Assembly (NCBI GenBank): GCA_947041315.1
Contig: CAMRDW010000008.1
Coordinates: forward strand, 1 to 38,545
Direction: 5' to 3'
Length of the DNA stretch: 38,545 bases
Source: an uncultured Enterovibrio sp.
GTDB taxonomy: Bacteria; Pseudomonadota; Gammaproteobacteria; Enterobacterales; Vibrionaceae
Under the pieces are notes generated by a model. That model was not told the origin of the DNA and ran no database searches. It saw only the letters and a program-made list of their open reading frames with translations. Below, one piece after another: positions 17,072-27,034 of the stretch; the stretch's first letter is position 1; the number at the start of each line of letters is the position of its first letter. The position numbers and the translations under genes were made by a program.

Positions 17072-17655
17072 AGGTCTTTCGCACCTGATTGTTCAAATTC
17101 AGTGAACAGAGCATCCATTTCATAAAGAGGTAAACCAACAACGGCATGATAACTCCCTTCGATACGCATGACGAAACGAGCCCCTCTCCCTTGAATCGCG
17201 TAACTCCCTGCTTTATCTTGCGGCTCACCTGTTTGCCAATAGGCATCTATTTCTTGATGCGTTAAAGGTTTAAAAAACACATTTGTCGTCACAAGGCGGC
17301 TAAAAGCTTTTGTTTTATCGGCCAAGGTCAAAGCCGTCAATACTTGATGTTCTCGTCCTGACAACAGGCTTAACATTCTAAAAGAATCTTTTTTATCTTG
17401 CGGTTTTTCTAAAATCTCACCATCGCACACGATGAGTGTATCTGCCCCCAAAACGGGCAAAGGCTGCGGGGCCATCGAAACACCAGCGAGGGCCTTTTCA
17501 AATGACAAGCGGCGGACATAGTCCACCGGATTTTCATTTGGCATTTGTTGTTCTTCAACTGAAGGATGCAACACGGAAAAAGGAAGCAAGAGTTGCTTTA
17601 ATAACTTTTTTCTTTGAGGCGACCTTGACGCAAGATAAAGTTTAATTTTTTCCAT
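17068..17655 (-). CDS. maf: Maf/YhdE nucleoside triphosphate pyrophosphatase
   Basis: Maf-family pyrophosphatase of the YhdE subfamily, which hydrolyses dTTP, UTP and modified pyrimidine triphosphates to monophosphates. It has 195 residues, as expected. Visible motifs are the N-terminal LYLASRSPQRKKLL (6-19), the metal-site region GADTLIVCDGEILEKPQD, and DKAGSYAIQGRGARFV. The last one is the form seen in YhdE rather than in the second paralogue YceF. It lies 22 bases after mreD and overlaps rng, in the usual mreBCD-maf-rng order. Confidence 0.95.
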   Translation of the reverse strand: MEKIKLYLASRSPQRKKLLKQLLLPFSVLHPSVEEQQMPNENPVDYVRRLSFEKALAGVSMAPQPLPVLGADTLIVCDGEILEKPQDKKDSFRMLSLLSGREHQVLTALTLADKTKAFSRLVTTNVFFKPLTHQEIDAYWQTGEPQDKAGSYAIQGRGARFVMRIEGSYHAVVGLPLYEMDALFTEFEQSGAKDL

Positions 17656-17677
17656 TATTCTTTCCTTTCAGATTCCT

Positions 17678-18166
17678 TTATTTGATTGAAAATTTACGTC
17701 GGATCCGCCGCAACAATAAAAATAACCAAGGCCATAGTAAAAAGTTAAGGATCCCAGATAAAAGAATACTCGGATCAAAATCAACATTTGAAACCAAATT
17801 TTCTACCCAAAAGATCAATACTTTACCCATCAACGTCAACACGGAAAAAATAAAGGCTTGTTGCCAAAGAGACATATTACGGAACAATTGGAAATTCAAA
17901 GCCACCATGTAAACCAAAATGGACATCATAAATCCACGAACCCCAAGCGTTGATCCTAACATCAGGTCCCAAAGCAGACCCAAGATCAACGCCGTTCCCA
18001 CATTCACGCGTTGTGGCAAAGCCAAAACCCAATAAAAAGTAACCAAAATAACCCATGAAGGGCGAAATGATTCCAATTCACCGGGCCAAGGCGCCACCTG
18101 TAAAAAGAGGGCCACAATAAATGAAAGCCAAATCAAAAAATAACTTCGAAGTGTTCGACTAATCAT
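17678..18166 (-). CDS. mreD: Rod shape-determining protein MreD
   Basis: A 162-residue integral membrane protein of the cell-wall elongation complex, with the same length as E. coli MreD. Five or six hydrophobic segments are visible, for example YFLIWLSFIVALFLQVAP, PSWVILVTFYWVLAL and the C-terminal LLWPWLFLLLRRIRRK. The motif GLLWDLMLGSTLGVRGF is typical. Its start overlaps the mreC stop by eight bases, so the two are translationally coupled. Confidence 0.95.
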   Translation of the reverse strand: MISRTLRSYFLIWLSFIVALFLQVAPWPGELESFRPSWVILVTFYWVLALPQRVNVGTALILGLLWDLMLGSTLGVRGFMMSILVYMVALNFQLFRNMSLWQQAFIFSVLTLMGKVLIFWVENLVSNVDFDPSILLSGILNFLLWPWLFLLLRRIRRKFSIK

Positions 18167-19088
18167 TGGGTGCCTCTTGTTTTTTTTCTGAGCCTAAAGG
18201 CAAGGTGGATGGAGGCTCTTTTTCAGCTTGATGAAGGGGCTTGGATGGCGGCGCCCCCAGTTTGTCCGCATCAGTAGGCCACACCAAAAGTAAATAACGT
18301 AAACGATCAAACTGCACTTCCGGTTTGGCTTCAACCTCAGCAAAAGGACGGCGATTATCGAATGAAAATGAGGTGATACGCGCAACAGGATAACCTTCAG
18401 GAAAAACGCCTCCCAAACCGGATGTCACCAGTCTGTCTCCCGGCTCGATGTCTGCACTGCTTGGAATATTCTCAAGTTGAATGCTGTCAATATCGCCATT
18501 TCCTGCAGCAATCACGCGAATATCATTACGCATTAATTGCACGGGTATTGCGTGTGTAGGATCGGTAATAAGTAAAACGCGGCTGTTGTGGGCTGCCACA
18601 TGAGAAACCTGTCCTACAATACCGCGTTCATTGATAACAGGCTGACCTTCATAAACACCATTGGTTCTGCCTTTGTCTATCATGATCTGATGCTTATATG
18701 GATCAGAATCAACCGCCATGACCTCCGCCACAACTTTGCGCTCATCACGAACAAAAGGAGACCCTAATAAATCACGCAAACGTTGATTTTCTTGCTCCAT
18801 ATGATCAAAAAGCAATTGATTACTTCGTAACAACAAGATGTCTTCTTTTAATTTTTTATTATCCAAAAGAAGCTTTTGGCGATCGACAAATTGCTTTGAA
18901 AATTGACCTAAAAATTCACCGGGTATATTTGCCGCAAATTGAAGCGGCGCAACAAAAGAATTAAGAAGATAACGAATCCCAGTCAGTGCACCAAAACGAC
19001 CGTCAGCCAGCACAAGGCTGACTGATATCAAAAGGGCGAAAAACAGGCGTAATTGCAAAGATGGCCCACGGCCAAAAATTGGTTTCAT
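18159..19088 (-). CDS. mreC: Rod shape-determining protein MreC
   Basis: MreC (309 residues) spans the inner membrane once (LRLFFALLISVSLVLADG, about 13-30) and forms a periplasmic scaffold that activates PBP2/RodA. A coiled coil covers about residues 65-105 (LLLDNKKLKEDILLLRSNQ onward). The paired beta domains follow, with EVMAVDSDPYKHQIMIDKG, RGIVGQVSHV and TSGLGGVFPEGYPVARI, all typical of the family. The C-terminus is a Pro/Glu/Ser-rich tail. It lies 29 bases after mreB. Confidence 0.96.
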   Translation of the reverse strand: MKPIFGRGPSLQLRLFFALLISVSLVLADGRFGALTGIRYLLNSFVAPLQFAANIPGEFLGQFSKQFVDRQKLLLDNKKLKEDILLLRSNQLLFDHMEQENQRLRDLLGSPFVRDERKVVAEVMAVDSDPYKHQIMIDKGRTNGVYEGQPVINERGIVGQVSHVAAHNSRVLLITDPTHAIPVQLMRNDIRVIAAGNGDIDSIQLENIPSSADIEPGDRLVTSGLGGVFPEGYPVARITSFSFDNRRPFAEVEAKPEVQFDRLRYLLLVWPTDADKLGAPPSKPLHQAEKEPPSTLPLGSEKKQEAPND

Positions 19089-19117
19089 TCAGCTACAACC
19101 TGTTTGTTAATAGAAAA

Positions 19118-20170
<1,053 letters not shown>

Positions 20171-20277
20171 TTAACCCTACAAACCTTAAAGTGTTTCAAT
20201 TGCGCTAAATGTATCAACGCAGAAAGTAGACAGCAAGACGATGATTGACAAACCTGAATACAGTCTGTCTTTTTTCT

Positions 20278-23200
20278 TCATTCCCTTACCAGCGCGATGT
20301 TTTTTTCACCTCGGTAGATAATACGATCACTGCCACGAAAAAATCCATATGTTCCTACCGCATAAGGATTATCACTGGAAGCATCACCTTGCCAATGATG
20401 TTGTAACCAAGGCTGATTGAATTGAGCGTCGCTCAATTCAGCCAGCAAAAGAGAATAAATAAACTGCTCTCTGTTTACGCCTTTATCTTGATTTGGAGGT
20501 GTCACCTGAAAGTGTGCTCGCCCTTGAGTAACAGGCCGATTTTGCACGGGTTGTTCAGTGTCACCCATTAAAATAATTTTCGCTTGATCTTCGATTATGT
20601 CCGTATCGCTGTGTAAAATCTCTTTTTTAGTAAAAGTTGTTGAAATAACGGAATAATTATCACGTACATTGACACGAAAATCGTTATTTTCAAAATATTC
20701 TGTTGTAATCGGTATCGTTTGAACCTTCGATAAATTCTGCGTTTCCGAAAATCCCTTTAAACGAAGAAGACCAAAATAAAAATCCCCACTCCCAAATTCA
20801 GCGCCGGATCTCTGAGTGAGAGGATCTTTTACCTCTTTATTACACAAAAGTGCATCTGGATTTTGACAAAATTTAAAGGCCGTATTATCTCTATCAGGCT
20901 CAAGGATCCCAACGGCAAAACGCAATGGATAAAAAGGTCCATCCGGTTTCAAGGCTTTTTCCACCCACATTTTACTCGACATCTGAACTTGACTGCTGCC
21001 ATCCGTGCCTTTAAACCAGGCACGCGAACCGGGTGTTGTGAGCTTCCATCGGTCATTCAATCTTTGACCTTCATAGGGATAAGTAGAACCCGATGCAATA
21101 ACCCACTCATCAAGAGTGGCTTTTTCTGCGTCTTCAAAAAGGTGGTAATTTTTCAAAGGCACACCGTCTACAGAAACAGCCCTTACGGTATATTCTGCTG
21201 AAAATGGCTGCCCCAAATAGGTAAACCCGATTGTATTTTCATCGTCAATTGACGGTACACCTGGAGTAAAAACAGGTGAAACCTCAAAATGCGAAGGATA
21301 AAAACGGCCAAGAGTCAATTCACCTGGATTGATTGTCATTCCTAAATAACCATTCAAAGCGCCAGAGGAAGAGGAAAAGGTGAAAGTGCCCACTTCAGAA
21401 AGCTTTAAATTTGAAAAAAGATAGCGTCCTTGAAAGGCGTCCGTGTTCGTTTTAACCAGTTCGCCCCCTAAAGTAGCATTCTCTCCCAGCGCAGGCGAAA
21501 GAAGGATCGGTCTTTCATCTATTTTCACATTCGAAGGCGGCGCATCGAGACGAGAAAAACTCGGGGTATAAGGTCTATCACAAAAAGAAGCACTTAACGC
21601 AACAGGCAAACTGTCATTTCTGTCATTTTGCATCCAAATAACAGGCTTCAAATCCAATGAAAAAGGCGCTCCGGCCATAGTGAACACATCACTTTGCGTT
21701 GAATGCCCTTTATTCACATTGGAAGGGCATATCGCAAACGTATAAGGCCGCACATTTAAAACAAGCTGCCCAACAGGCGGTGTTCTTGTCTCAGCTTCCG
21801 TAGAGCCCGCGTTGTCTGAACCTTTTTTCTTTGACGGGTGTGCGCCTTGCGTTTCAACCCCATCAGAAATCGGCGTTACATCCGTCACTGGAATGGAAAG
21901 ACTTCCTGCATCTAAATAACGTATTTTCAAAGCTTTTTCAGCAATACCCTTTTTGAAATTAACAGGAATAATCTGCGCTATTGCACTGCCATTCACGACG
22001 GGTTTTACAGGGGCATCAGAAAATGCATAGTAAGGCGTAATGTAATTTGCTTCTCCGATGTGAAGCTCTTTTGGACCTTCGTAACTTTGAAGGGCTTGGT
22101 TTGAATGGCAGCCATCATTGATGGCCTCAATATTAAAATAGACGTCTTTTCCTGCGACCATATCTTGAGAAGGGGTAACAGGAGAAAAACGGAATCCACT
22201 TGGCAAGAAGCGAAAAACGCCCTCTTGTTTCGAGGTTAAACCTTGCGTTACGCTTGAGTTAAAAGCGGCGTTTACATTGACCGTGCCCCCTGCATCATTT
22301 TGCAGCCACAAGGTTTCTGTTCCGTTTGTCAAGGTGATCTCTTTCGTGTTTGGCGTACACACCCCTGTTTGCGTTTCAGCCCAGCAGCCATTTCCAGGCG
22401 CCTTCACGTTTGCCGTTAAGCTGCCAGATAAATAGGGATAAATAAAACCTTGTTCATCAACCACATTGAATGTAACAGGAAGACGAGAACAGATATTGCC
22501 CGTGTTTTTCAAAGGGCTGATTTCAAGCTGGTACACAAGATCAGAAAAACACGCGCTTTTACCAATGATTTTTGCGTGATCGTGAGAAAGCCGCAGGTTT
22601 TCAACCGTCACGGCCCCTGTAATTTCAACTTCATCGGCCACAATAACCCCGCCTGTGGCATAAATATGGGCGTTAAATTTCGATTTTCCCGCAAAGGTCG
22701 AGTCCTGGTTTTCAGTGCCACTGCCGCTGAGCATCACTATAAAATTGTCCGGTGAAACCTTTGTATTTATCAAGGCATCACGCTGTAAATCCAAGGTTTT
22801 CGCATAAAAACGCACCTTGCCAGGACCCAGAATATTAAGCTGAGAGATTTCGGACAAAACAACATCATTAAACCAGTACGTACCGGGGTGAAGGTTTAAT
22901 ATTCCATTTTCAAGGTTCAGATTGTTGTACGCGCACGCTGAAGGATTATTGCCTTCGTTAAGTACACATTCTCCGGCCTCTCCCAAGGTTTGCGTTCCAT
23001 TGACAATGGAAAGATCTGGGCGCCCCGGATACAAAGGCCAAGCAGGAAGAGGATTTACCCTTTTTGTAGGATCAATACGACACATCTCAAGTTGAGTCCC
23101 ATTGTGACAAGACTCGCTGTGCAATGTCAGGTCTTTCGTAAAACCCAAAGACAAGGGACCTGACATTTTTTGTTGTATATAAGAGGCGCCATACACAGCC

Positions 23201-23334
23201 AACCAGCCCAATTCCGTTTGCGTATGAGATTGGGCGACAGCAGGAAAAACATCGCAAATATTTGAAGAGGCTTGAACCTCAGAAGAAACAATGAAACCGC
23301 TTAAAAAAAAGACGACAACGCCCGTGTATTTCAT
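20278..23334 (-). CDS. mshQ: MSHA biogenesis protein MshQ
   Basis: The large exported protein (1018 residues) encoded at the end of MSHA pilus clusters. It is probably a tip adhesin or a minor component, though its function is not well established. A signal peptide covers about residues 1-24 (ends VSSEVQASS). The next 250 residues look like a polymer-forming beta-helix (LNILGPGKVRFYAKTLDLQ, then FNAHIYATGGVIVADEVEI). The C-terminal half is beta-rich and matches the DUF6701 type typical of MshQ (for example FGLLRLKGFSETQNLSKV). I start it at the ATG two bases after the mshP stop, with GGGGA upstream. A TTG two codons earlier would overlap mshP. Confidence 0.88.
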   Translation of the reverse strand: MKYTGVVVFFLSGFIVSSEVQASSNICDVFPAVAQSHTQTELGWLAVYGASYIQQKMSGPLSLGFTKDLTLHSESCHNGTQLEMCRIDPTKRVNPLPAWPLYPGRPDLSIVNGTQTLGEAGECVLNEGNNPSACAYNNLNLENGILNLHPGTYWFNDVVLSEISQLNILGPGKVRFYAKTLDLQRDALINTKVSPDNFIVMLSGSGTENQDSTFAGKSKFNAHIYATGGVIVADEVEITGAVTVENLRLSHDHAKIIGKSACFSDLVYQLEISPLKNTGNICSRLPVTFNVVDEQGFIYPYLSGSLTANVKAPGNGCWAETQTGVCTPNTKEITLTNGTETLWLQNDAGGTVNVNAAFNSSVTQGLTSKQEGVFRFLPSGFRFSPVTPSQDMVAGKDVYFNIEAINDGCHSNQALQSYEGPKELHIGEANYITPYYAFSDAPVKPVVNGSAIAQIIPVNFKKGIAEKALKIRYLDAGSLSIPVTDVTPISDGVETQGAHPSKKKGSDNAGSTEAETRTPPVGQLVLNVRPYTFAICPSNVNKGHSTQSDVFTMAGAPFSLDLKPVIWMQNDRNDSLPVALSASFCDRPYTPSFSRLDAPPSNVKIDERPILLSPALGENATLGGELVKTNTDAFQGRYLFSNLKLSEVGTFTFSSSSGALNGYLGMTINPGELTLGRFYPSHFEVSPVFTPGVPSIDDENTIGFTYLGQPFSAEYTVRAVSVDGVPLKNYHLFEDAEKATLDEWVIASGSTYPYEGQRLNDRWKLTTPGSRAWFKGTDGSSQVQMSSKMWVEKALKPDGPFYPLRFAVGILEPDRDNTAFKFCQNPDALLCNKEVKDPLTQRSGAEFGSGDFYFGLLRLKGFSETQNLSKVQTIPITTEYFENNDFRVNVRDNYSVISTTFTKKEILHSDTDIIEDQAKIILMGDTEQPVQNRPVTQGRAHFQVTPPNQDKGVNREQFIYSLLLAELSDAQFNQPWLQHHWQGDASSDNPYAVGTYGFFRGSDRIIYRGEKNIALVRE

Positions 23335-23336
23335 CC

Positions 23337-23792
23337 TCAAATCCCCTTAGCCCAAAGCTCTTGAACACGCACCACTTTCATCTCACCCGTCCCGCACACG
23401 CCTTTGCTCTCTATATAAAATTGAGACAAAGCGCCAGCACCAAGAAGAGTGCAACTCACAGAAACAGAGCAACCCGAAAGCCCTTTTATGGATGCAGGAA
23501 AAACAATGGTCTTCGGTGCCTCAGAAGGCGCAAAAGAACAACTTGCTTTGACTGTTTTTTGATTGGCCTTCATGGCCAAAGGAAAAAGTTGGGTCATCGC
23601 CCATTCATTTCCAGAGCTTGCTGCAAACCAAGCGCGCCCACCTAAAACCTCACGAGAAGTGATGGTTTGCGAAGAAGTATTGATCTTCAACAAGGCCATA
23701 GAAAGCCCCGCCAGCACGATCATTGAAAAAAGGGATATCAGCAACATACTGCCGCGTTGGCGAGAGGATATAGGAAGAAAACTAAGGGACAT
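23337..23792 (-). CDS. mshP: MSHA minor pilin MshP
   Basis: A 151-residue PilX/GspK-like minor pilin of the MSHA system. After the leader peptide ending RQRG, the mature N-terminus SMLLISLFSMIVLAGLSMAL is hydrophobic and lacks the usual Glu at position 5, as in other PilX-like proteins. Two Cys pairs in the C-terminal half probably form disulfides. Its start overlaps the mshO stop by 11 bases. Confidence 0.85.
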   Translation of the reverse strand: MSLSFLPISSRQRGSMLLISLFSMIVLAGLSMALLKINTSSQTITSREVLGGRAWFAASSGNEWAMTQLFPLAMKANQKTVKASCSFAPSEAPKTIVFPASIKGLSGCSVSVSCTLLGAGALSQFYIESKGVCGTGEMKVVRVQELWAKGI

Positions 23793-24567
23793 TGGTCACC
23801 TGGATCTGCTGGTTATATACGGAAATTTCTTCATTCTGGGAAAAGCGGTAATCAACATGAATAAGGTTGGCTTGCAAAAGTGAAGGCTCTAAAACCCGAA
23901 ACTGACTGCCCTTTAAAAGATTTTTTGAAAGCACTTGCGGTTTCGAAACACCATCAAGCACACGTCGCACCAAACTTTGCTTCTCAAAACAAAAACTCAC
24001 CGAATGATTGTAAATATAAAGACGCTTAGAATCACTCACTTGCGGCCAAGAAGCAGAGGGGACTTTCGAAAGTGTCAACTGGCCATCGGCCTGTGAAGCG
24101 GCGATGATTTTAAAACTGTTCAAAGAAGAAGGATTATTGACAGAAATGAAATCCTCTCTTTTTAATGGGTTAAAAACAATGTTATCTTCTGTGATCCCAG
24201 CTTCCCAGTTCAAGCCTGTCGATAAGGAAACTTTGATTTGATTGGAATTTTCAATCATTCCCTCATAGATACCCGCGTATTTTATTGGGGTATAAATCAA
24301 ACACTCGGCATAAGTTTGGCCCGCAATAGGATTAAAGGTCGCCACACTGTTTGGCACGGCATGACGCAATTCTCGCGCTAAACGCTCCACAACAAAACGC
24401 GCTTGGGATTGAAGCGAGGCGCGATCACGGGAAAGCTGATAGCCTTTTGTGCTAGAGCTGACAAATTCAAACAATCCAGAAGACAAAATCCCAATAAGCA
24501 CAATGCTCATCAGCAATTCAATCAAACTGACCCCTTTCGAAGTGTTAGGTCGAGAAAAGAAACCCAT
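23782..24567 (-). CDS. mshO: MSHA minor pilin MshO
   Basis: A 261-residue PilW-like minor pilin. The leader ends in SKG and is followed by VSLIELLMSIVLIGILSSGL, with Glu5 of the mature protein present. The Val in place of Phe at +1 is unusual but tolerated by prepilin peptidases. The rest is a soluble globular domain. Its ATG shares one base with the mshD stop codon, a tight coupling. Confidence 0.88.
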   Translation of the reverse strand: MGFFSRPNTSKGVSLIELLMSIVLIGILSSGLFEFVSSSTKGYQLSRDRASLQSQARFVVERLARELRHAVPNSVATFNPIAGQTYAECLIYTPIKYAGIYEGMIENSNQIKVSLSTGLNWEAGITEDNIVFNPLKREDFISVNNPSSLNSFKIIAASQADGQLTLSKVPSASWPQVSDSKRLYIYNHSVSFCFEKQSLVRRVLDGVSKPQVLSKNLLKGSQFRVLEPSLLQANLIHVDYRFSQNEEISVYNQQIQVTNVP

Positions 24568-25178
24568 CAGAAATTACTCCGATAAGCGGAAAAATCATAT
24601 TTCCCGTATTTCCCAGCATCCACTTCAAGATCGACACGTTTATGTAAACGCGTATTGGGTGAACCAGGAAAAACCGCCGCATCATAATCAACATGAATTT
24701 TCACGGTAAATCCTTTATAGGCATCAATAAGATCGCCTCCTAAAAGCTGCGCCATTGTGCCTTTATAATTCAATCCCGCACAAGAAGACTCAATACCCCA
24801 ACACCCCATGTAATCGCCAACCGAGATCAAACTTTTTCCTTGCCCTAGCAAACGAGAACACGCTGGGACCACTTGAGGAGAAAGCCCCCCTCTTTTTAAA
24901 ATCGCGTCTGCGTTTTCATCGCAACGCCATTGGCTTCCATTGGGATCACTGTTTTGATCAAACTGAAGAGCTAAAATTTGAGAAAGGACACTTTGCCCCA
25001 CAGCCACAGCACGCGCTTCATAGACAGGATCAGCTGATTTAGACAGCATGGGGAACAAGGTCGAGCTGACAAAAAGCATGCCCAACCCGAAAACAAGGAT
25101 CCCAATTAATAATTCAAGAAGAGAAAAAGCACGTTGCAGGTAAGAGAGAGGATATTTTTTATCCGCTACAGAGATCAT
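24567..25178 (-). CDS. mshD: MSHA minor pilin MshD
   Basis: A 203-residue type IV prepilin-like protein. The leader is long (17 residues, ending QRA) and is followed by FSLLELLIGILVFGLGMLFV with Glu5 present; Ala rather than Gly precedes the cleavage site. I choose the ATG at MISVADKK, which has GAGGG eight bases upstream, over a TTG just before it. It overlaps the end of mshC. Confidence 0.88.
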   Translation of the reverse strand: MISVADKKYPLSYLQRAFSLLELLIGILVFGLGMLFVSSTLFPMLSKSADPVYEARAVAVGQSVLSQILALQFDQNSDPNGSQWRCDENADAILKRGGLSPQVVPACSRLLGQGKSLISVGDYMGCWGIESSCAGLNYKGTMAQLLGGDLIDAYKGFTVKIHVDYDAAVFPGSPNTRLHKRVDLEVDAGKYGKYDFSAYRSNF

Positions 25179-25653
25179 CAAAATATCCCTCGCCGTTAAG
25201 GCAAAAACTGGAGGAAGCGCCTCCTTTCATAAAACTGATTTTGCATCCTCCGACCCCAGTGCAAAGACGTGTCGTACCGTCCATCGAAAAGGGACGTCCA
25301 AGCAAATCAAAAGACACAGAAGCTATGCTTGAAGAAATCGTGATACTTTCATTTTCAAGATCAAGGACATCAGTTCGATTAGAGGGTTGATTGCCAGCGC
25401 ATTCTTGAGTATCACTTCCCCCTAAACGAGAAGGGGCAATATGCAGAGCATTACAAACCCCAAGAGGAAACTCTTGCTGCATCGCACGAAGCTGAATTTG
25501 TCTCGCAATGGACATGCCGACATCACGGGCTCCCACCACAGGATAAGTGCTAGAGCTTGAGAAACGAGGCGCTGCGAAAACCGCAAGCACCCCTAAAATC
25601 AACATCACGCTGATCCCTTCGATCAACGTGAAACCTCGATTATAATTAGGCAT
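25159..25653 (-). CDS. mshC: MSHA minor pilin MshC
   Basis: A 164-residue minor pilin. The leader MPNYNRG is short, and the mature protein begins FTLIEGISVMLILGVLAVF with Glu5 and a perfect cleavage context. The ATG lies 11 bases after the mshA stop codon. Pairs of Cys near residues 80-90 and at the C-terminus could form disulfides. There is no terminator between mshA and mshC, so the minor pilins are transcribed by read-through from mshA. Confidence 0.9.
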   Translation of the reverse strand: MPNYNRGFTLIEGISVMLILGVLAVFAAPRFSSSSTYPVVGARDVGMSIARQIQLRAMQQEFPLGVCNALHIAPSRLGGSDTQECAGNQPSNRTDVLDLENESITISSSIASVSFDLLGRPFSMDGTTRLCTGVGGCKISFMKGGASSSFCLNGEGYFDDLCSG

Positions 25654-25664
25654 AGAAGGCCAGA

Positions 25665-26156
25665 TTAACCACAACTGGTGTCGTTGATAGTCACACTCAT
25701 CGGTTTAATGCCCGTCGTATCCGCTTTCGCTTGTGTGTAAACCACATTACAGTTTTGACCCAATGCACTCTCAGCTGCATCCGCCCCTTTAAACGTCACC
25801 GTCATTTGACCTGCTGAAGCAACTCTCACAACCCAATCCGCAGTCGTGTCTGCAGGAAGGCCAATCCCCGTCACTGCCGCTCCAATGCCAGCCATGCTGC
25901 CCGTTGGATAACCGTAAATAAGCTCTATCCCTTCAAGGGTTATAGCTGTACCGTTTGTTTCTTCTGCTTTAATAGCTGCTTTTCCATAAGCCAAATGGGC
26001 CGCACTCAACATGGAGGCTTTTAACCCTTTCAAAGCGGCAATACGGGCATCTTTTTGGAAATTCAAGAACTTAGGTGCAGCCGCTGCCACTAATATTCCT
26101 AAAATGATCATAACAATGATCAATTCAATCAGTGTAAAACCACCTTGACGCTTCAT
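25665..26156 (-). CDS. mshA: MSHA major pilin MshA
   Basis: Major pilin subunit of the mannose-sensitive haemagglutinin type IVa pilus, used for surface attachment and biofilm formation. I start it at MKRQGG, which has GGGGA about six bases upstream and gives a typical 6-residue leader. A second in-frame ATG seven codons upstream, also with a purine-rich site, is an alternative. The mature protein starts FTLIELIIVMIILGILVAAA with Glu5. The C-terminal region has two cysteines (QNC and TSCG) that would close the D-loop disulfide. The 500-base region upstream has no gene and carries repeated boxes. Confidence 0.95.
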   Translation of the reverse strand: MKRQGGFTLIELIIVMIILGILVAAAAPKFLNFQKDARIAALKGLKASMLSAAHLAYGKAAIKAEETNGTAITLEGIELIYGYPTGSMAGIGAAVTGIGLPADTTADWVVRVASAGQMTVTFKGADAAESALGQNCNVVYTQAKADTTGIKPMSVTINDTSCG

Positions 26157-26675
26157 TCTATTTCCCCGACTAAACATAAAAATCTCTCTTTTTGAAAAAA
26201 TGCCAAATAAAAAATGGCAGACAACTCAAACAAAAATACCTTTTGAACAATTCTTATATCTCATCAAAGATTGAATTTAACATCCGTTTTTGATTTCAAT
26301 ATTTTAAGCTCTGTCTTCTCAGGTTCTTTATTTAACAGCACAAAACATCCCCGATAAAAAAAGGGGATATAACACATGCAACTTTGTATTAAACACAAAA
26401 GAAGCATACTTTCCTTTTATTTGAAATAATTTAACAGCTAATTTAACAATCCAAATCTGCAATAAAAAACGACTCACTAAAGCAAGAAAAAGAAGGCGTT
26501 AAATAAATTCACAATCAAATGCATCTCGTTGTATATGCACCGCAGTTTCAGATCCTTTCACCGTCATATTACCAAATAAAAAAATAATAAAAAACATTAA
26601 ATACCATGAAGTTATAAATATATCCCTTAAAGACTATGGGTCATTTTAGATTACAATAAACAAGAGATTATCAAG
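26157..26675 (-). promoter_or_regulatory. AT-rich upstream region of mshA
   Basis: About 520 bases with no credible reading frame, where Vibrio clusters usually carry mshB. Read toward mshA, the octamer TGTTAAAT occurs four times (plus-strand positions 26275-26282, 26330-26337, 26429-26436, 26441-26448). There are two small hairpins, ATCCCC/GGGGAT at 26347-26368 and TGCCA/TGGCA at 26201-26219. The second is followed by six Ts about 45 bases before the mshA start, as in an attenuator. The region probably holds the mshA promoter, but I see no strong -35/-10 pair. Confidence 0.5.
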
Positions 26676-27029
26676 TTAATTTAGATATTCGCCACTTCGT
26701 TCAACATCGCAATCTGAATCATTTTGTTCAATTGCAATATCCGAAAAATCGTCTTTAAATAAATCTCTAAAATAGAGCTCTCCAAATGAAAGGCTATTGT
26801 CTTTTATATCTGAAGATCGAGAGTCCGTTTTCTTAATCTCATTTTTTAAAAAAGCACTGCACTTTGTGTCTCGCTTGAAATTTTCAGAATAAAAAAAACC
26901 CAACATATCTGCACGCAGAATAAGATGTCTAAGCGGTCCAATAAATACCAAGAACAAAAGAAATAAAATCAATAACCACAAAACAGACTCGGTATAAGAC
27001 CTATTGTATTTTAATTTCGGAGTTGCCAC
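26676..27029 (-). CDS. Small membrane protein in the mshF position
   Basis: A 117-residue protein encoded directly after mshG. One hydrophobic segment (WLLILFLLFLVFIGPLRHLI) follows a short basic N-terminus, and the rest is polar with a highly acidic end. In Vibrio the gene in this place is mshF, a small single-pass protein of unknown role. I cannot see the family's usual C-terminal sequence, so the identity rests on position and topology only. I start it at a GTG with AAGAG upstream, just past the mshG stop. A longer form from a GTG at 27068 would overlap mshG. Its base composition is more AT-rich than mshG. Confidence 0.5.
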   Translation of the reverse strand: MATPKLKYNRSYTESVLWLLILFLLFLVFIGPLRHLILRADMLGFFYSENFKRDTKCSAFLKNEIKKTDSRSSDIKDNSLSFGELYFRDLFKDDFSDIAIEQNDSDCDVERSGEYLN

Positions 27030-27034
27030 TTTGA

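Noticed and set aside
20248-20275. Hairpin with a T tract on the plus strand between mshQ and mreB
   Set aside because: The stem is imperfect, and the T run follows only on the plus strand, where no gene is present. Its role as an mshQ terminator is not supported.
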